A DNA stretch of 64,000 nucleotides from Micromonospora rifamycinica (GTDB taxonomy: Bacteria; Actinomycetota; Actinomycetes; Mycobacteriales; Micromonosporaceae): NCBI RefSeq assembly GCF_900090265.1, contig NZ_LT607752.1, forward strand, positions 3,348,001 to 3,412,000, written 5' to 3'. Positions 33,980 through 42,189 of this stretch are shown here, one piece after another. Both the position numbers and the translations under genes were made by a program. Each line of letters starts with the position of its first letter. Within the stretch, counting starts at the first letter, position 1. The notes below the pieces were generated by a model that was given only the letters and a program-made list of their open reading frames with translations, did not search any database and was not told the DNA's origin.

Positions 33980-34054
33980 AAGAACCCGAACGGTTACTGC
34001 AACCACGGCCCGAACGGGTTGAGCTGCCCGGTCGGGGTGGCCAAGACCGCCTGA
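33980..34054 (+). pseudogene. msrA: displaced native 3' end of msrA (attR side)
   Basis: In one frame this reads KNPNGYCNHGPNGLSCPVGV followed by AKTA and a stop, the standard actinobacterial MsrA C-terminus. It matches the tail of the intact msrA at 23398 at 15 of 24 positions. Preceding codons do not continue MsrA. GC3-rich codons here (AAG AAC CCG) look native. This is the chromosomal half of the target gene pushed 10 kb away by insertion. Confidence 0.93.
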
Positions 34055-34136
34055 TCCCTTCGGTCCCGCCAGCCGCAGGGCCGCCGGTTCCCGACCGGCG
34101 GCCCGCACGCGCCTGTCCAGTGGAGAGGCTCACCGG

Positions 34137-34727
34137 TCAGATCGTGAAGCCGCCGTCGACGTTGACGGTGGCGCCGGTGATGTACCGGCCACCGGGGCCG
34201 GCCAGGAAGGCGACCGCAGCCGCGATGTCGTCCGGCCGGGCGTAATGGCCGAGCGCGGTGAGGCCGTTGATCGTCTCGGCGTTCGGCCCGTCGGCCGGGT
34301 TGAGGGCGGTGTCGGTCGGGCCGGGGTTGATCAGGTTGACGGTGATCGCCCGGGGGCCGAGTTCACGCCCGAGGGCCTTGGTCAGGCCGGTCAGCGCCGT
34401 CTTGCTCATCGCGTAGAGCGCGAAGCCGGGGAAGACGGTGCGCTCGGCCATGTTGCTGCCGATGTTGATGATCCGCCCGCCCGCCGCCATGTGCCGGATC
34501 GCGGCCTGCGAGGCGACGAACGGTGCCCGCACGTTGACTGCCACGGTCAGTTCGAACGCGTCGAGACCCAACTCCTCGACCGGCCCGAGCGGGAACGCGC
34601 CCGCGTTGTTGACCAAGATGTCCAGCCGCCCGAGGTCGGTGGCGGCGTTGTCGACGGCGGCGGTCACCGCCGCCGGGTCGGCGCTGTCCGCCCGCAGCCG
34701 CCCGGCGGCGGCCCGGTCCGGCGGTGA
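34137..34727 (-). pseudogene. 5'-truncated short-chain dehydrogenase
   Basis: The visible part has the SDR core: LDILVNNAGAFPLGPVEEL, a catalytic serine region IINIGSNMAE, the YAMSK motif (Tyr and Lys of the active site), NLINPGPTDT and the C-terminal VNVDGGFTI. The N-terminal 50 residues with the TGxxxGxG cofactor loop are missing. Reading upstream in frame (LRADSADPAAVTAAVD is still SDR-like) meets a TGA at 34728-34730. The remainder is replaced by unrelated intergenic sequence leading to the NAGGN operon. It is therefore likely non-functional, the result of a deletion close to the element. Confidence 0.82.
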
Positions 34728-35015
34728 TCAGACTTCGCGTTCGGCGTCGGGCAGACCCCCGGGCGCCGAAGAGGTTGCCAGCTGGGGGTTGGACCCGGAA
34801 TTCAGGTGAACCGGCAGAAGCACCACGCTTTCCGGGCCTGCGGTCTTTGTCACATCACGGTCCCGGGGCGACTCGGGCACCGGCAGTGCCCCGGGCAGGA
34901 ACGGCGACCCGCGCGGGGCCGTCACGCTGAGTGGCGCACATCCTAGCAATCCCGTAACAGGGCCGACATCAGCTCAACAGGCGAACGGCAACAACCTCTG
35001 GCAGCATTGGCTGGC

Positions 35016-36806
35016 ATGTGCGGACTTGCGGGAGAGTTCCGCCGTGACGGTTCCCGGGCCGACGTGTCGGCGGTGGAGCGCATGGCGGCCACGATGAGTG
35101 ACCGGGGGCCGGACGACAGCGGAGTGTGGTCCCAGGGGGCGACCGCCCTCGGGCACCGTCGTCTGAAGATCATCGACCTCTCCGCCGCCAGCGGGCAACC
35201 GCTCGTCGACCCGGCCGCCGGGCTCACCGGCGTGTTCAACGGCTGCATCTACAACTACCGCGAGCTGCGCGAGGAGTTGCAGGCCTTGGGCCACCGCTTC
35301 TTCTCCGCCGGGGACAGCGAGGTGGTGGTCAAGGCGTACGCCGAGTGGGGGCTCGACTTCGTCGACCACCTGATCGGGATGTTCGCCGTCGCGATCACCG
35401 AGCGGGACACCGGCCGCCTGGTGCTGGCCCGCGACCGGCTCGGCATCAAGCCGCTCTACCTGGCCGAGACGCCGGGGGTGGTGCGCTTCGCCAGCACCCT
35501 GCCCGCCCTGCTGGCCGGCGGTGGGGTCGACACCACCATCGACCCGGTGGCGCTGGCCCACTACCTGAGCTTCCACAGCATCGTGCCGCCACCGCGCACC
35601 ATCCTGCGCGGGGTCGCCAAGCTCCCCCCGGCCACCGTCCGGGTCTACGAGCCCGACGGCCGTACCCACGAGCGGGTCTACTGGGATCCGTCCTTCACCC
35701 GGTCCACCGAGCGGGCCGACTGGTCCGCGCGCGACTGGGAGGACGCCCTGCTGGCGTCGCTGACCACCGCGGTCCGCCGACGGATGGTCGCCGACGTGCC
35801 GGTGGGCGTGCTGCTCTCCGGCGGCCTGGACTCCAGCCTGGTGGTGGCGCTGCTGGCCGGCGAGGGGCAGACCCGCTCCGGGCTGTCCACCTTCTCCATC
35901 GGCTTCGACGCGGTCGGTGGGCGGGAGGGCGACGAGTTCGTCTACTCCGACCTGGTGGCGAAGACCTTCGGTACCGACCACCACCAGCTCAAGGTGGCCG
36001 CCGGTGACCTGGTGCCGCCGCTGGAGGCGGCGGTGGCCGCGATGAGCGAGCCGATGGTCAGCCACGACTGCGTCGCCTTCTACCTGCTCAGCCAGGAGGT
36101 GTCCCGGCACGTCAAGGTGGTCCAGTCCGGCCAGGGCGCGGACGAGATCCTCGGCGGCTACCACTGGTACCCGCCGCTGGCCGGCGTCGACCGGGAGCGG
36201 GCGCTCGACACGTACGCGCAGGCGTTCTTCGACCGGGACGCGGCCGGACTGGCCCGGGTGCTCAACCCGGCGTGGCTGGCCGACGGCGACCCGGCGCGCG
36301 AGTTCGTCGCCGCCCATCTGGGTCGGGTCGGGGCGCAGACCGCCGTCGACGCCGGCCTGCGGATCGACACCCAGATCATGCTCACCGACGACCCGGTGAA
36401 GCGGGTGGACAACATGACCATGGCGCACGGGCTGGAGGCCCGGGTGCCGTTCCTCGACCACGAGTTCGTGGAGCTGGCGGCGAGCTGCCCGCCCGAGCTG
36501 AAGCTGGCCCAGGGCGGCAAGGGAGTGCTCAAGGAGATCGGCCGCCGGGTCCTGCCGCACGAGGTGATCGACCGCCCCAAGGGCTACTTCCCGGTGCCCG
36601 GCCTGACCCACCTGGAGGGCAAGCTCCTCGACCGGGTCCGCGACGCGCTCACCGCGCCGCAGGCCCGTCGCCGCGACCTGTTCCGTGCCGACTACGTCAC
36701 CGCGCTGCTCGCCGAACCGAACGCCGAACTGACCCCGTTGAACGGAAACAAACTGTGGCAACTGGGACTCCTGGAAATGTGGCTCCAGAGCCACGGAATC
36801 GACTGA
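35016..36806 (+). CDS. asnO: N-acetylglutaminylglutamine amidotransferase
   Basis: Asparagine-synthase-like enzyme that amidates N-acetylglutaminylglutamine to the osmoprotectant NAGGN. ATG 35016 gives MCGLAGEF with the N-terminal nucleophile Cys2 of class II glutaminase after Met removal; a TTG three codons earlier would block that and is rejected. Glutaminase domain to about residue 200 (FNGCIYNYRELREEL, GDSEVVVKAY), synthetase domain with the PP-loop LLSGGLDSS and SGQGADEILGGYHWYPP. 596 residues. First gene of a tight three-gene operon (2 bp to the next). The assignment rests on the operon, since AsnB-like enzymes alone are hard to tell apart. Confidence 0.9.
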   Translation: MCGLAGEFRRDGSRADVSAVERMAATMSDRGPDDSGVWSQGATALGHRRLKIIDLSAASGQPLVDPAAGLTGVFNGCIYNYRELREELQALGHRFFSAGDSEVVVKAYAEWGLDFVDHLIGMFAVAITERDTGRLVLARDRLGIKPLYLAETPGVVRFASTLPALLAGGGVDTTIDPVALAHYLSFHSIVPPPRTILRGVAKLPPATVRVYEPDGRTHERVYWDPSFTRSTERADWSARDWEDALLASLTTAVRRRMVADVPVGVLLSGGLDSSLVVALLAGEGQTRSGLSTFSIGFDAVGGREGDEFVYSDLVAKTFGTDHHQLKVAAGDLVPPLEAAVAAMSEPMVSHDCVAFYLLSQEVSRHVKVVQSGQGADEILGGYHWYPPLAGVDRERALDTYAQAFFDRDAAGLARVLNPAWLADGDPAREFVAAHLGRVGAQTAVDAGLRIDTQIMLTDDPVKRVDNMTMAHGLEARVPFLDHEFVELAASCPPELKLAQGGKGVLKEIGRRVLPHEVIDRPKGYFPVPGLTHLEGKLLDRVRDALTAPQARRRDLFRADYVTALLAEPNAELTPLNGNKLWQLGLLEMWLQSHGID

Positions 36807-36808
36807 CC

Positions 36809-38638
36809 GTGAACGAGACTCTCGCCACCGGCACGGCCCGTACCGACCGGGAGCGGGTGCTCGGCCGCCGCCGGGAGCGGATCGGCCCCGGCGGCGATCC
36901 GGTCGCGCCGGGCACCGCTCCGGAGCCGCGCCGGGAGCCGGCCGGGCCGTCCGACGTGGTCCTCGACTGTGGCTGGGGGCGGCTGGTCTTCGGCCAGACC
37001 TTCCACGAGCAGATCGCGGTGGCCCAGGTGCTGCGCTCCGAGGCGGCCGGCGCCCGGGACATCTGCATCTACCTGCGCGATCCGCACGTGCTGGTGTCCC
37101 GGCTGCCCGACGAGCTGTTCATCGACCCGTCGCTGACCTACCGGCTGCCGCTGGGCGAGCGCCGCCCGGAGGCCACCGGGCGGATGGAGATCCCCGGGCT
37201 GGTCGTCCGGCCGCTGCGCGACGCCGACGACGCCGACGCGGTGAACCGGATCTACGCCCGCAACGGCATGGTCACCGCGCCGGTGGAGGTGCTGGTCGAC
37301 AACGCCGGCACCGACCGGTTCCTGCACCTGGTGGCCGAGGCGAGCACCGGGGAGATCGTCGGCACCATCACCGGCGTCGACCACGTGGCGGTCTTCGGCG
37401 ACCGGGAGAACGGCGCGAGCCTGTGGTGTCTCACGGTGGACTTCAACACCGCCCCGCCCGGCACCGGCCAGGCCCTGCTCACCGAGCTGGCCGACCGGCT
37501 CGACGAGCGGGGTCGGGCCTTCGTCGACCTGTCGGTGCTGGCCGAGAACTCGGGCGCGATCCGGCTCTACGAGCGGCTGGGCTTCCACCGCACCGGCACC
37601 CTGTGCGTGAAGCGGAAGAACCCGATCAACGAACGGCTGTTCCTGCCGTCCGCCCCGGCGGGCTACGACGAGCTGAACCCGTACGCGAAGATCGTCGCCG
37701 ACGAGGCGATGCGGCGCGGCATCCGGGTGGAGGTCACCGACGCGCACTGGGGTGAGCTGCGGCTGACCAACGGCGGCCGGACGATCGTCACCCGCGAGTC
37801 GCTGTCCGAGCTGACCTCGGCGGTGGCGATGAGCCGCTGCGACGACAAGCGGGTCACCCGACGCATCCTCACCGAGGCGGGAGTGTCGGTGCCGCGTGGC
37901 CGGACCGCCACCGGCGACGCCGACGACCTGGCCTTCCTCACCGACGTCGGTCCGGTGGTGGTCAAGCCGGCCCGGGGCGAGCAGGGCAACGGCATCACCG
38001 TCGGGGTACGCACCGCCGAGGCGCTGACCGCCGCCGTCGAGCTGGCCCGCCGGTTCTGCCCCGACGTGCTGATCGAGGAGCTGCGCGCGGGCGAGGACCT
38101 GCGGGTGATCGTCATCGACCACGAGGTGGTGGCCGCCGCGGTACGCCGACCCGCGCAGATCACCGGCGACGGCGTGCACGACATCACCGAGCTGATCGCA
38201 CGGCAGAGCCGGCGGCGGGCCGCCGCCACCGGTGGTGAGTCCCGCATCCCGGTCGACGAGATGACCCGCGAGGTGGTGGCCGAGGCCGGGCACCGGATGG
38301 ACGACGTGCTGCCCGAGGGGCGGGTGTTGGCGGTGCGTCGGACGGCGAACCTCCATACCGGTGGCACAATCCACGACGTGACGGCCGAACTGCACCCGAC
38401 GATCGCCACCGCCTGCGTGGCGGCGAGTCGGGCCCTGGACATCCCGGTGACCGGGCTGGACCTGCTGGTCCCCGCCCCCGACCAGCCCGAGCACGTGTTC
38501 ATCGAGGCGAACGAGCGGCCGGGGCTGGCCAACCACGAGCCCCAGCCGACCGCCGAGCGCTTCGTGGACCTGCTCTTCCCGGGCACCCGGGCCCCGCAGC
38601 GCCTCTGGAGCCCGGCCGGGCCCGGAGGGGTCGCGTGA
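36809..38638 (+). CDS. ngg: N-acetylglutaminylglutamine synthetase (GNAT + ATP-grasp)
   Basis: Fusion of an N-terminal region, a GNAT acetyltransferase domain (about 130-265, with WCLTVDFNTAPPGTGQALL and GAIRLYERLGF) and an ATP-grasp ligase (about 300-590, with VVVKPARGEQGNGITVGV and HVFIEANERPGLANHE). This arrangement is diagnostic of the NAGGN pathway: one polypeptide acetylates and ligates glutamine units. GTG 36809 begins two bases after the asnO stop; 609 residues. The 3' end overlaps the M42 peptidase gene by 4 bp (GTGA). Confidence 0.92.
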   Translation: MNETLATGTARTDRERVLGRRRERIGPGGDPVAPGTAPEPRREPAGPSDVVLDCGWGRLVFGQTFHEQIAVAQVLRSEAAGARDICIYLRDPHVLVSRLPDELFIDPSLTYRLPLGERRPEATGRMEIPGLVVRPLRDADDADAVNRIYARNGMVTAPVEVLVDNAGTDRFLHLVAEASTGEIVGTITGVDHVAVFGDRENGASLWCLTVDFNTAPPGTGQALLTELADRLDERGRAFVDLSVLAENSGAIRLYERLGFHRTGTLCVKRKNPINERLFLPSAPAGYDELNPYAKIVADEAMRRGIRVEVTDAHWGELRLTNGGRTIVTRESLSELTSAVAMSRCDDKRVTRRILTEAGVSVPRGRTATGDADDLAFLTDVGPVVVKPARGEQGNGITVGVRTAEALTAAVELARRFCPDVLIEELRAGEDLRVIVIDHEVVAAAVRRPAQITGDGVHDITELIARQSRRRAAATGGESRIPVDEMTREVVAEAGHRMDDVLPEGRVLAVRRTANLHTGGTIHDVTAELHPTIATACVAASRALDIPVTGLDLLVPAPDQPEHVFIEANERPGLANHEPQPTAERFVDLLFPGTRAPQRLWSPAGPGGVA

Positions 38639-39810
38639 GCCTCAAGCCCCTGGAGATCGATCTGGACTACCTGCGCCAGGTGCTGCTGGAGCTGCTGGAC
38701 ATCCCGAGCCCGTCGGGGCGTACCGACCACGTGCAGCAGTACGTCGGCGAACGGCTCTCCGCGCTGGGCATCCCGTCCACGCTGACCCGGCGGGGGGCGC
38801 TCAGCGCCTGCCTGCCCGGCCCCCGGCAGACCGGCGCCGACCGGGCGATCGTGGTGCACACCGACACCATCGGCGGGATGGTCAAGCGGCTCAAGGAGAA
38901 CGGCCGGCTGGAGCTGAAGACCATCGGCACCCACTCGGCCCGGTTCGCCGAGGGCGCGCACGTGCGGATCTTCACCGACGACCTGGACCGGGTGATCACC
39001 GGCCAGGTGCTGCCGCTGAAGGCCAGCGGGCACCGCTACAACGACGACGTCGACCTGCAGGGCGTCGGCTGGGAGCACGTCGAGGTCCGGGTCGACGAGC
39101 CGGTCGAGGACATCGCCGGCCTGCGGGCGCTCGGCGTCGACGCGGGGGACTTCGTGGCGTTCCTGCCGAATCCGATGATCACCCCCTCCGGTTTCGTCAA
39201 GTCCCGGCACCTGGACGACAAGGCCGGGGTGGCGGCGGTGCTGACCGCGTTCAAGGCGGTGGTGGACGCCGGCATCACCCCCACGGTCACCGCCCACCTG
39301 CTGGTCACCGTCACCGAGGAGATCGGCCACGGGGCCAGCCACGGGCTCGATCCGGACGTCGCCGAGATCGTCTCGGTGGACGCGGCGGTGGTCGCCCCGG
39401 GCCAGCAGTCCCGGGAGGACGCGGCGACCCTGGCGATGGGCGACGGGGTCGGCCCGTTCGACTACCACCTGACCCGCAACCTCGCCACCATCGCCCGGGA
39501 ACACGGGGTGGACCTGGTCCGCGACGTCTTCGACTACTACCGCTCGGACGTGGCGGCGGCGGTCGAGGCGGGCGCGCACGCCCGGGTCGCGCTGCTCGGC
39601 TTCGGGGTGGACGCCACCCACGGCCACGAACGCACCCACCTGGAGGGGCTGCGTCACCTGGCCCAGCTGCTGTGCCTCTACCTCCAGAGCGACCTGGTCT
39701 TCCCCGAGTGGGACGCCGAGCCGGCGGGTGACCTGGCCGACTTCCCGTCCCTGGCGGTGCAGCCGGCCGGCGGGGACGGCCCCCGCGAGGGCCCGATCGG
39801 CATCGACTGA
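38635..39810 (+). CDS. M42-family peptidase of the NAGGN operon
   Basis: Metallopeptidase of the M42/glutamyl-aminopeptidase type always found as the third NAGGN gene; its exact role (turnover or processing of the dipeptide) is not established. Metal-site motifs: VVHTDTIGGMV (His/Asp), HLDDKAGVAAVL (bridging Asp), VTEEIGHGAS (catalytic Glu pair) and VSVDAAVV. 391 residues from GTG 38635, overlapping the ngg stop. Operon end is followed by a hairpin at 39845. Confidence 0.92.
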   Translation: MSLKPLEIDLDYLRQVLLELLDIPSPSGRTDHVQQYVGERLSALGIPSTLTRRGALSACLPGPRQTGADRAIVVHTDTIGGMVKRLKENGRLELKTIGTHSARFAEGAHVRIFTDDLDRVITGQVLPLKASGHRYNDDVDLQGVGWEHVEVRVDEPVEDIAGLRALGVDAGDFVAFLPNPMITPSGFVKSRHLDDKAGVAAVLTAFKAVVDAGITPTVTAHLLVTVTEEIGHGASHGLDPDVAEIVSVDAAVVAPGQQSREDAATLAMGDGVGPFDYHLTRNLATIAREHGVDLVRDVFDYYRSDVAAAVEAGAHARVALLGFGVDATHGHERTHLEGLRHLAQLLCLYLQSDLVFPEWDAEPAGDLADFPSLAVQPAGGDGPREGPIGID

Positions 39811-39844
39811 CCGGCTGGTGGCCGCGCTGCCGGGCACCGCTGAA

Positions 39845-39877
39845 CGGCGGGCACGACATCACGCGTCGTGCCCGCCG
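39845..39877 (+). terminator. hairpin after the NAGGN operon
   Basis: 13-bp perfect stem CGGCGGGCACGAC / GTCGTGCCCGCCG with 7-nt loop, 35 bp after the last stop. Lacks a T-run; may serve both converging genes. Confidence 0.7.
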
Positions 39878-39927
39878 CCCACCGGCCGCCCCGGCCCCTC
39901 ACCGTGGCGTCGGTCCTTACGGTCGGG

Positions 39928-41649
39928 TCACCGGTTGCGGCGTTCCGCCGCGTCGAGCAGGGCGATCAGCGCCTCGGTCACCCGCAGCACCGCGTCCCGG
40001 GCGGCCGGGTCGCGGGTGATCCGCTGTTCCGCCCGGTCGGCCAACTGCCCCAGCAGTTCACCGGCGCGGGCCGCGTTGCCGGCGGTGCCGGCCTGCTCGG
40101 CCCGCTGGAGCCGATCTTCCAGCCGGGCCGCCACGTACTCGGTGATCCGGCCGGCGGCGACGTACTCGGTGATGAGGTCACGCAGGTCGGAGTACCAGGC
40201 GGGGTCGCGGGTGAACGACGCGGGCAGGTAGCCGGCGTCGGCGGCGGCGAGGGTGGCCGCGACGCTGGCGTCCACATACGACCCGACGGTCGGGTAGCGG
40301 GCGGCGAGCTGCGCGTCGGTCAGCGGCACCGAGCTGCCGTCGAGGAAGCAGAAGCCCGGCCCCGTGTTGCTGCCGCTGTTGACCCGCAGCGGCACCTGGT
40401 GCTGGGCGAGCCGGATGCCGCCGAGGGCGAGCCCCAGCTCGTCACGGGCGACGGCCGGTGGTGTCGTGGTGGTCGTCCGGATCGGCGGGGCGCTCGGCGG
40501 GGCCACCTGCTGGGCGACCCAGGCGACGGTGTGGTCGTACACCGCGTTCTGCACCATGTGCTGCGGGATCCGCGACAGCGAGGGCAGCGTGCAGGTCTGC
40601 GGTTCACCCGGATAGCCGCCCGGGTAGCTGCCGATGTCCCGCTGGCGCAGCGGCCCGTAGTCGGTGATCAGCTTCCAGTCGCCGTGCGAGGCGCCGGCGA
40701 CCTCCCAGGAGCGCAGGACGGGCGAGTCGGCCTGGGCGCGGGCCGCCGCCGGCAGGATGCCGCTGGCCACGTCCCCCTCGGAGTTGATCCGGAACACCGG
40801 CGTCGCCAGGTCGGTGCGCAGCACCCCGCCACCACCGTGCAGGACGACCGCGTCGAGCACGTTCGCCGACTGCTGGACGCCGTTGTAGTAGTTGGCGAGC
40901 CGCCCGGCCGACTGCGAGTGCCCGGTGGCGATCACGTACTGCGGGGCGGGCAGCTTGCCCAGCGGGTCGACCCCGGTCGGGTTGCGGACCGCCTTCACCG
41001 CCTGGCTGAAGATGTCGTACGAGAGGCTGTCGTCGGTGACCGAGCCGCCCACGGTGACGTCCAGCGCGCCGTACCGGCTCGGGCTCCACGTCTTGAGGCC
41101 GGTGGCCGAGTGCAGCCCGGCCCGCTGGGCGGACACCCCGACCCAGGCGTACCCGGACCGGACCAGGTGCTCGTGTGACTGGAACCAGTCGACCTCCTGG
41201 TCCCACTGGTTGCTGACGTTGTTCCACTCGGCGACGACGACACCGTTGAACTTCTTGGTGTTGGCCGGCCGCCGGACCACCAGCCGGGTGCCGTACGGCT
41301 GGTCGGTGGCGATGGTCGTCGCGTTCTGGGTGCCCTGCACCGCGTACCGGGTGGCGGTGCCGAAGAGGAAGAACTCCTCCTCGACGTAGCCGGCGGCGGC
41401 GAGGTCGACGTCGGTGGCGAGGAACGGGTAGCCGTGGCGGGGGTCGCCGACCGGGGTGGTCCGGGCGATCGGCCCGGCGACCACCGGGTTCGCCACCCGC
41501 TCGCCGGTGGCGGTGGACGGCCGGGGCGCGGCCGCCTCGGCCGCGGTCGCCGGGACGGCCGGGCCGGTGGCGACGGCCAGGGCGCCGGCCAGGCCGAACG
41601 CGACCAGTGATCGGCGGGTGGGGACGGGGGTGCGGGACGGAACGGGCAC
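39928..41649 (-). CDS. exported alpha/beta-hydrolase-domain protein with C-terminal FIMAH-like domain
   Basis: 573 residues. The N-terminus TRRSLVAFGLAGALAVATGP is a signal peptide with paired arginines, ending near ATAA. The catalytic region shows YVIATGHSQSAGRLANYYNG (nucleophile elbow G-x-S-x-G), a FNGVVVAEWNNVSNQ segment and a late WEVAGASHGDW likely carrying the catalytic histidine, as in Pfam-type Abhydrolase_10 proteins. The last 85 residues (LRDLITEYVAAGRITEYVAA onward) resemble the helical FIMAH module of secreted enzymes. GTG 41649 has AGGTGA just upstream. Substrate unknown (ester or lactone). Confidence 0.87.
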   Translation of the reverse strand: MPVPSRTPVPTRRSLVAFGLAGALAVATGPAVPATAAEAAAPRPSTATGERVANPVVAGPIARTTPVGDPRHGYPFLATDVDLAAAGYVEEEFFLFGTATRYAVQGTQNATTIATDQPYGTRLVVRRPANTKKFNGVVVAEWNNVSNQWDQEVDWFQSHEHLVRSGYAWVGVSAQRAGLHSATGLKTWSPSRYGALDVTVGGSVTDDSLSYDIFSQAVKAVRNPTGVDPLGKLPAPQYVIATGHSQSAGRLANYYNGVQQSANVLDAVVLHGGGGVLRTDLATPVFRINSEGDVASGILPAAARAQADSPVLRSWEVAGASHGDWKLITDYGPLRQRDIGSYPGGYPGEPQTCTLPSLSRIPQHMVQNAVYDHTVAWVAQQVAPPSAPPIRTTTTTPPAVARDELGLALGGIRLAQHQVPLRVNSGSNTGPGFCFLDGSSVPLTDAQLAARYPTVGSYVDASVAATLAAADAGYLPASFTRDPAWYSDLRDLITEYVAAGRITEYVAARLEDRLQRAEQAGTAGNAARAGELLGQLADRAEQRITRDPAARDAVLRVTEALIALLDAAERRNR

Positions 41650-41948
41650 GGTTCACCTCACGAAGGGGTCGACCGAGGGGACTGCTCGGACGGGTGGTGG
41701 CGAGATGCGCTGCTCGGGATCGACTGCGGTGGCTGTCGTGGGGCAGAGAGTAATGCTCACTTCAGGCGAAAGATAGGCCAGATGAGCACGAACTTTCGAT
41801 CGGTTGGACAAAAGTCGAACCAGTCGGCGTGGACGGCAGCGGTTCCCGGCCCGTCCCGGCCCCCTGCGAAAGTTCGCCGAAAATCACTACCGGCACCGGG
41901 CGTCGGGTGGGTAGCGTGGCGGTACACGGGAAAGGAGGTGGTCCAGAC

Positions 41949-41987
41949 TTGTATAGCAATCGGACTCGTGAGGTGGCTGTCCGCTAG
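41949..41987 (+). CDS. possible 12-residue leader peptide upstream of rnz
   Basis: A textbook ribosome site AAAGGAGG (41931-41938) is followed by TTG and the short frame LYSNRTREVAVR ending in TAG. No long frame follows this ribosome site, so a short regulatory peptide is the simplest reading. A GTG in another phase gives a 22-codon alternative. Confidence 0.35.
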   Translation: MYSNRTREVAVR

Positions 41988-42067
41988 CCGCTGTCCTCGA
42001 CAGTGAAACACCAGCTCGATCGTCGAGACCGTGTGGCAGCGGTGCGGCGAAACCACGACAGCCACCC

Positions 42068-42128
42068 GACCCCCGGGGTGCCGACCCAGTCCAGTCGGCC
42101 CGCGCGCAGCGCGGAAGCCCCGGGGGTC
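42068..42128 (+). promoter_or_regulatory. three-way-junction RNA structure in the rnz leader
   Basis: Perfect 11-bp closing helix (42068-42078 with 42118-42128, GACCCCCGGGG) encloses two 5-bp hairpins: 42081-42085/42094-42098 (CCGAC/GTCGG) and 42100-42104/42110-42114 (CCGCG/CGCGG). It ends 61 bases before the rnz start. May be a riboregulator or terminator/antiterminator. Confidence 0.55.
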
Positions 42129-42189
42129 GCTTCGTTCCCGGCCCGGCGGGCGGCACGACCGGGCCGACGGTCCAGGTCAGGAGGCCGCC

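Larger units (their letters stand above)
23983..33982. mobile_element. 10.0-kb serine-integrase element inserted in msrA
   Basis: Boundaries are inferred from the duplicated msrA 3' end: the intact gene at the left edge carries an element-encoded tail, and the displaced native tail is at the right edge beside the integrase. Contents are a short GntR regulator, small proteins, a TIR-TPR two-gene cassette on plus, a chain of about a dozen overlapping small genes on minus, a repeat-rich non-coding region and a large serine recombinase. No phage structural, terminase, FtsK/TraB or known Rep gene is recognisable, so it is a minimal integrative element or a phage-satellite-like island rather than a full prophage or AICE. 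Base composition of 25100-27650 is clearly lower in GC than the chromosome. Confidence 0.88.
41650..42189. other. 540-bp intergenic region and rnz leader
   Basis: The left part (41650-41900) is the divergent promoter space for the exported hydrolase; GC falls around 41750-41800. The right part looks like a long 5' leader of rnz with a ribosome site and 12-codon frame (41949) and a three-way RNA structure (42068-42128), listed separately. No full gene. Confidence 0.6.

Noticed and set aside
23983..33982. pSAM2-type AICE
   Set aside because: No tyrosine integrase, no tRNA target, no TraSA/FtsK or RepSA-like protein was found.
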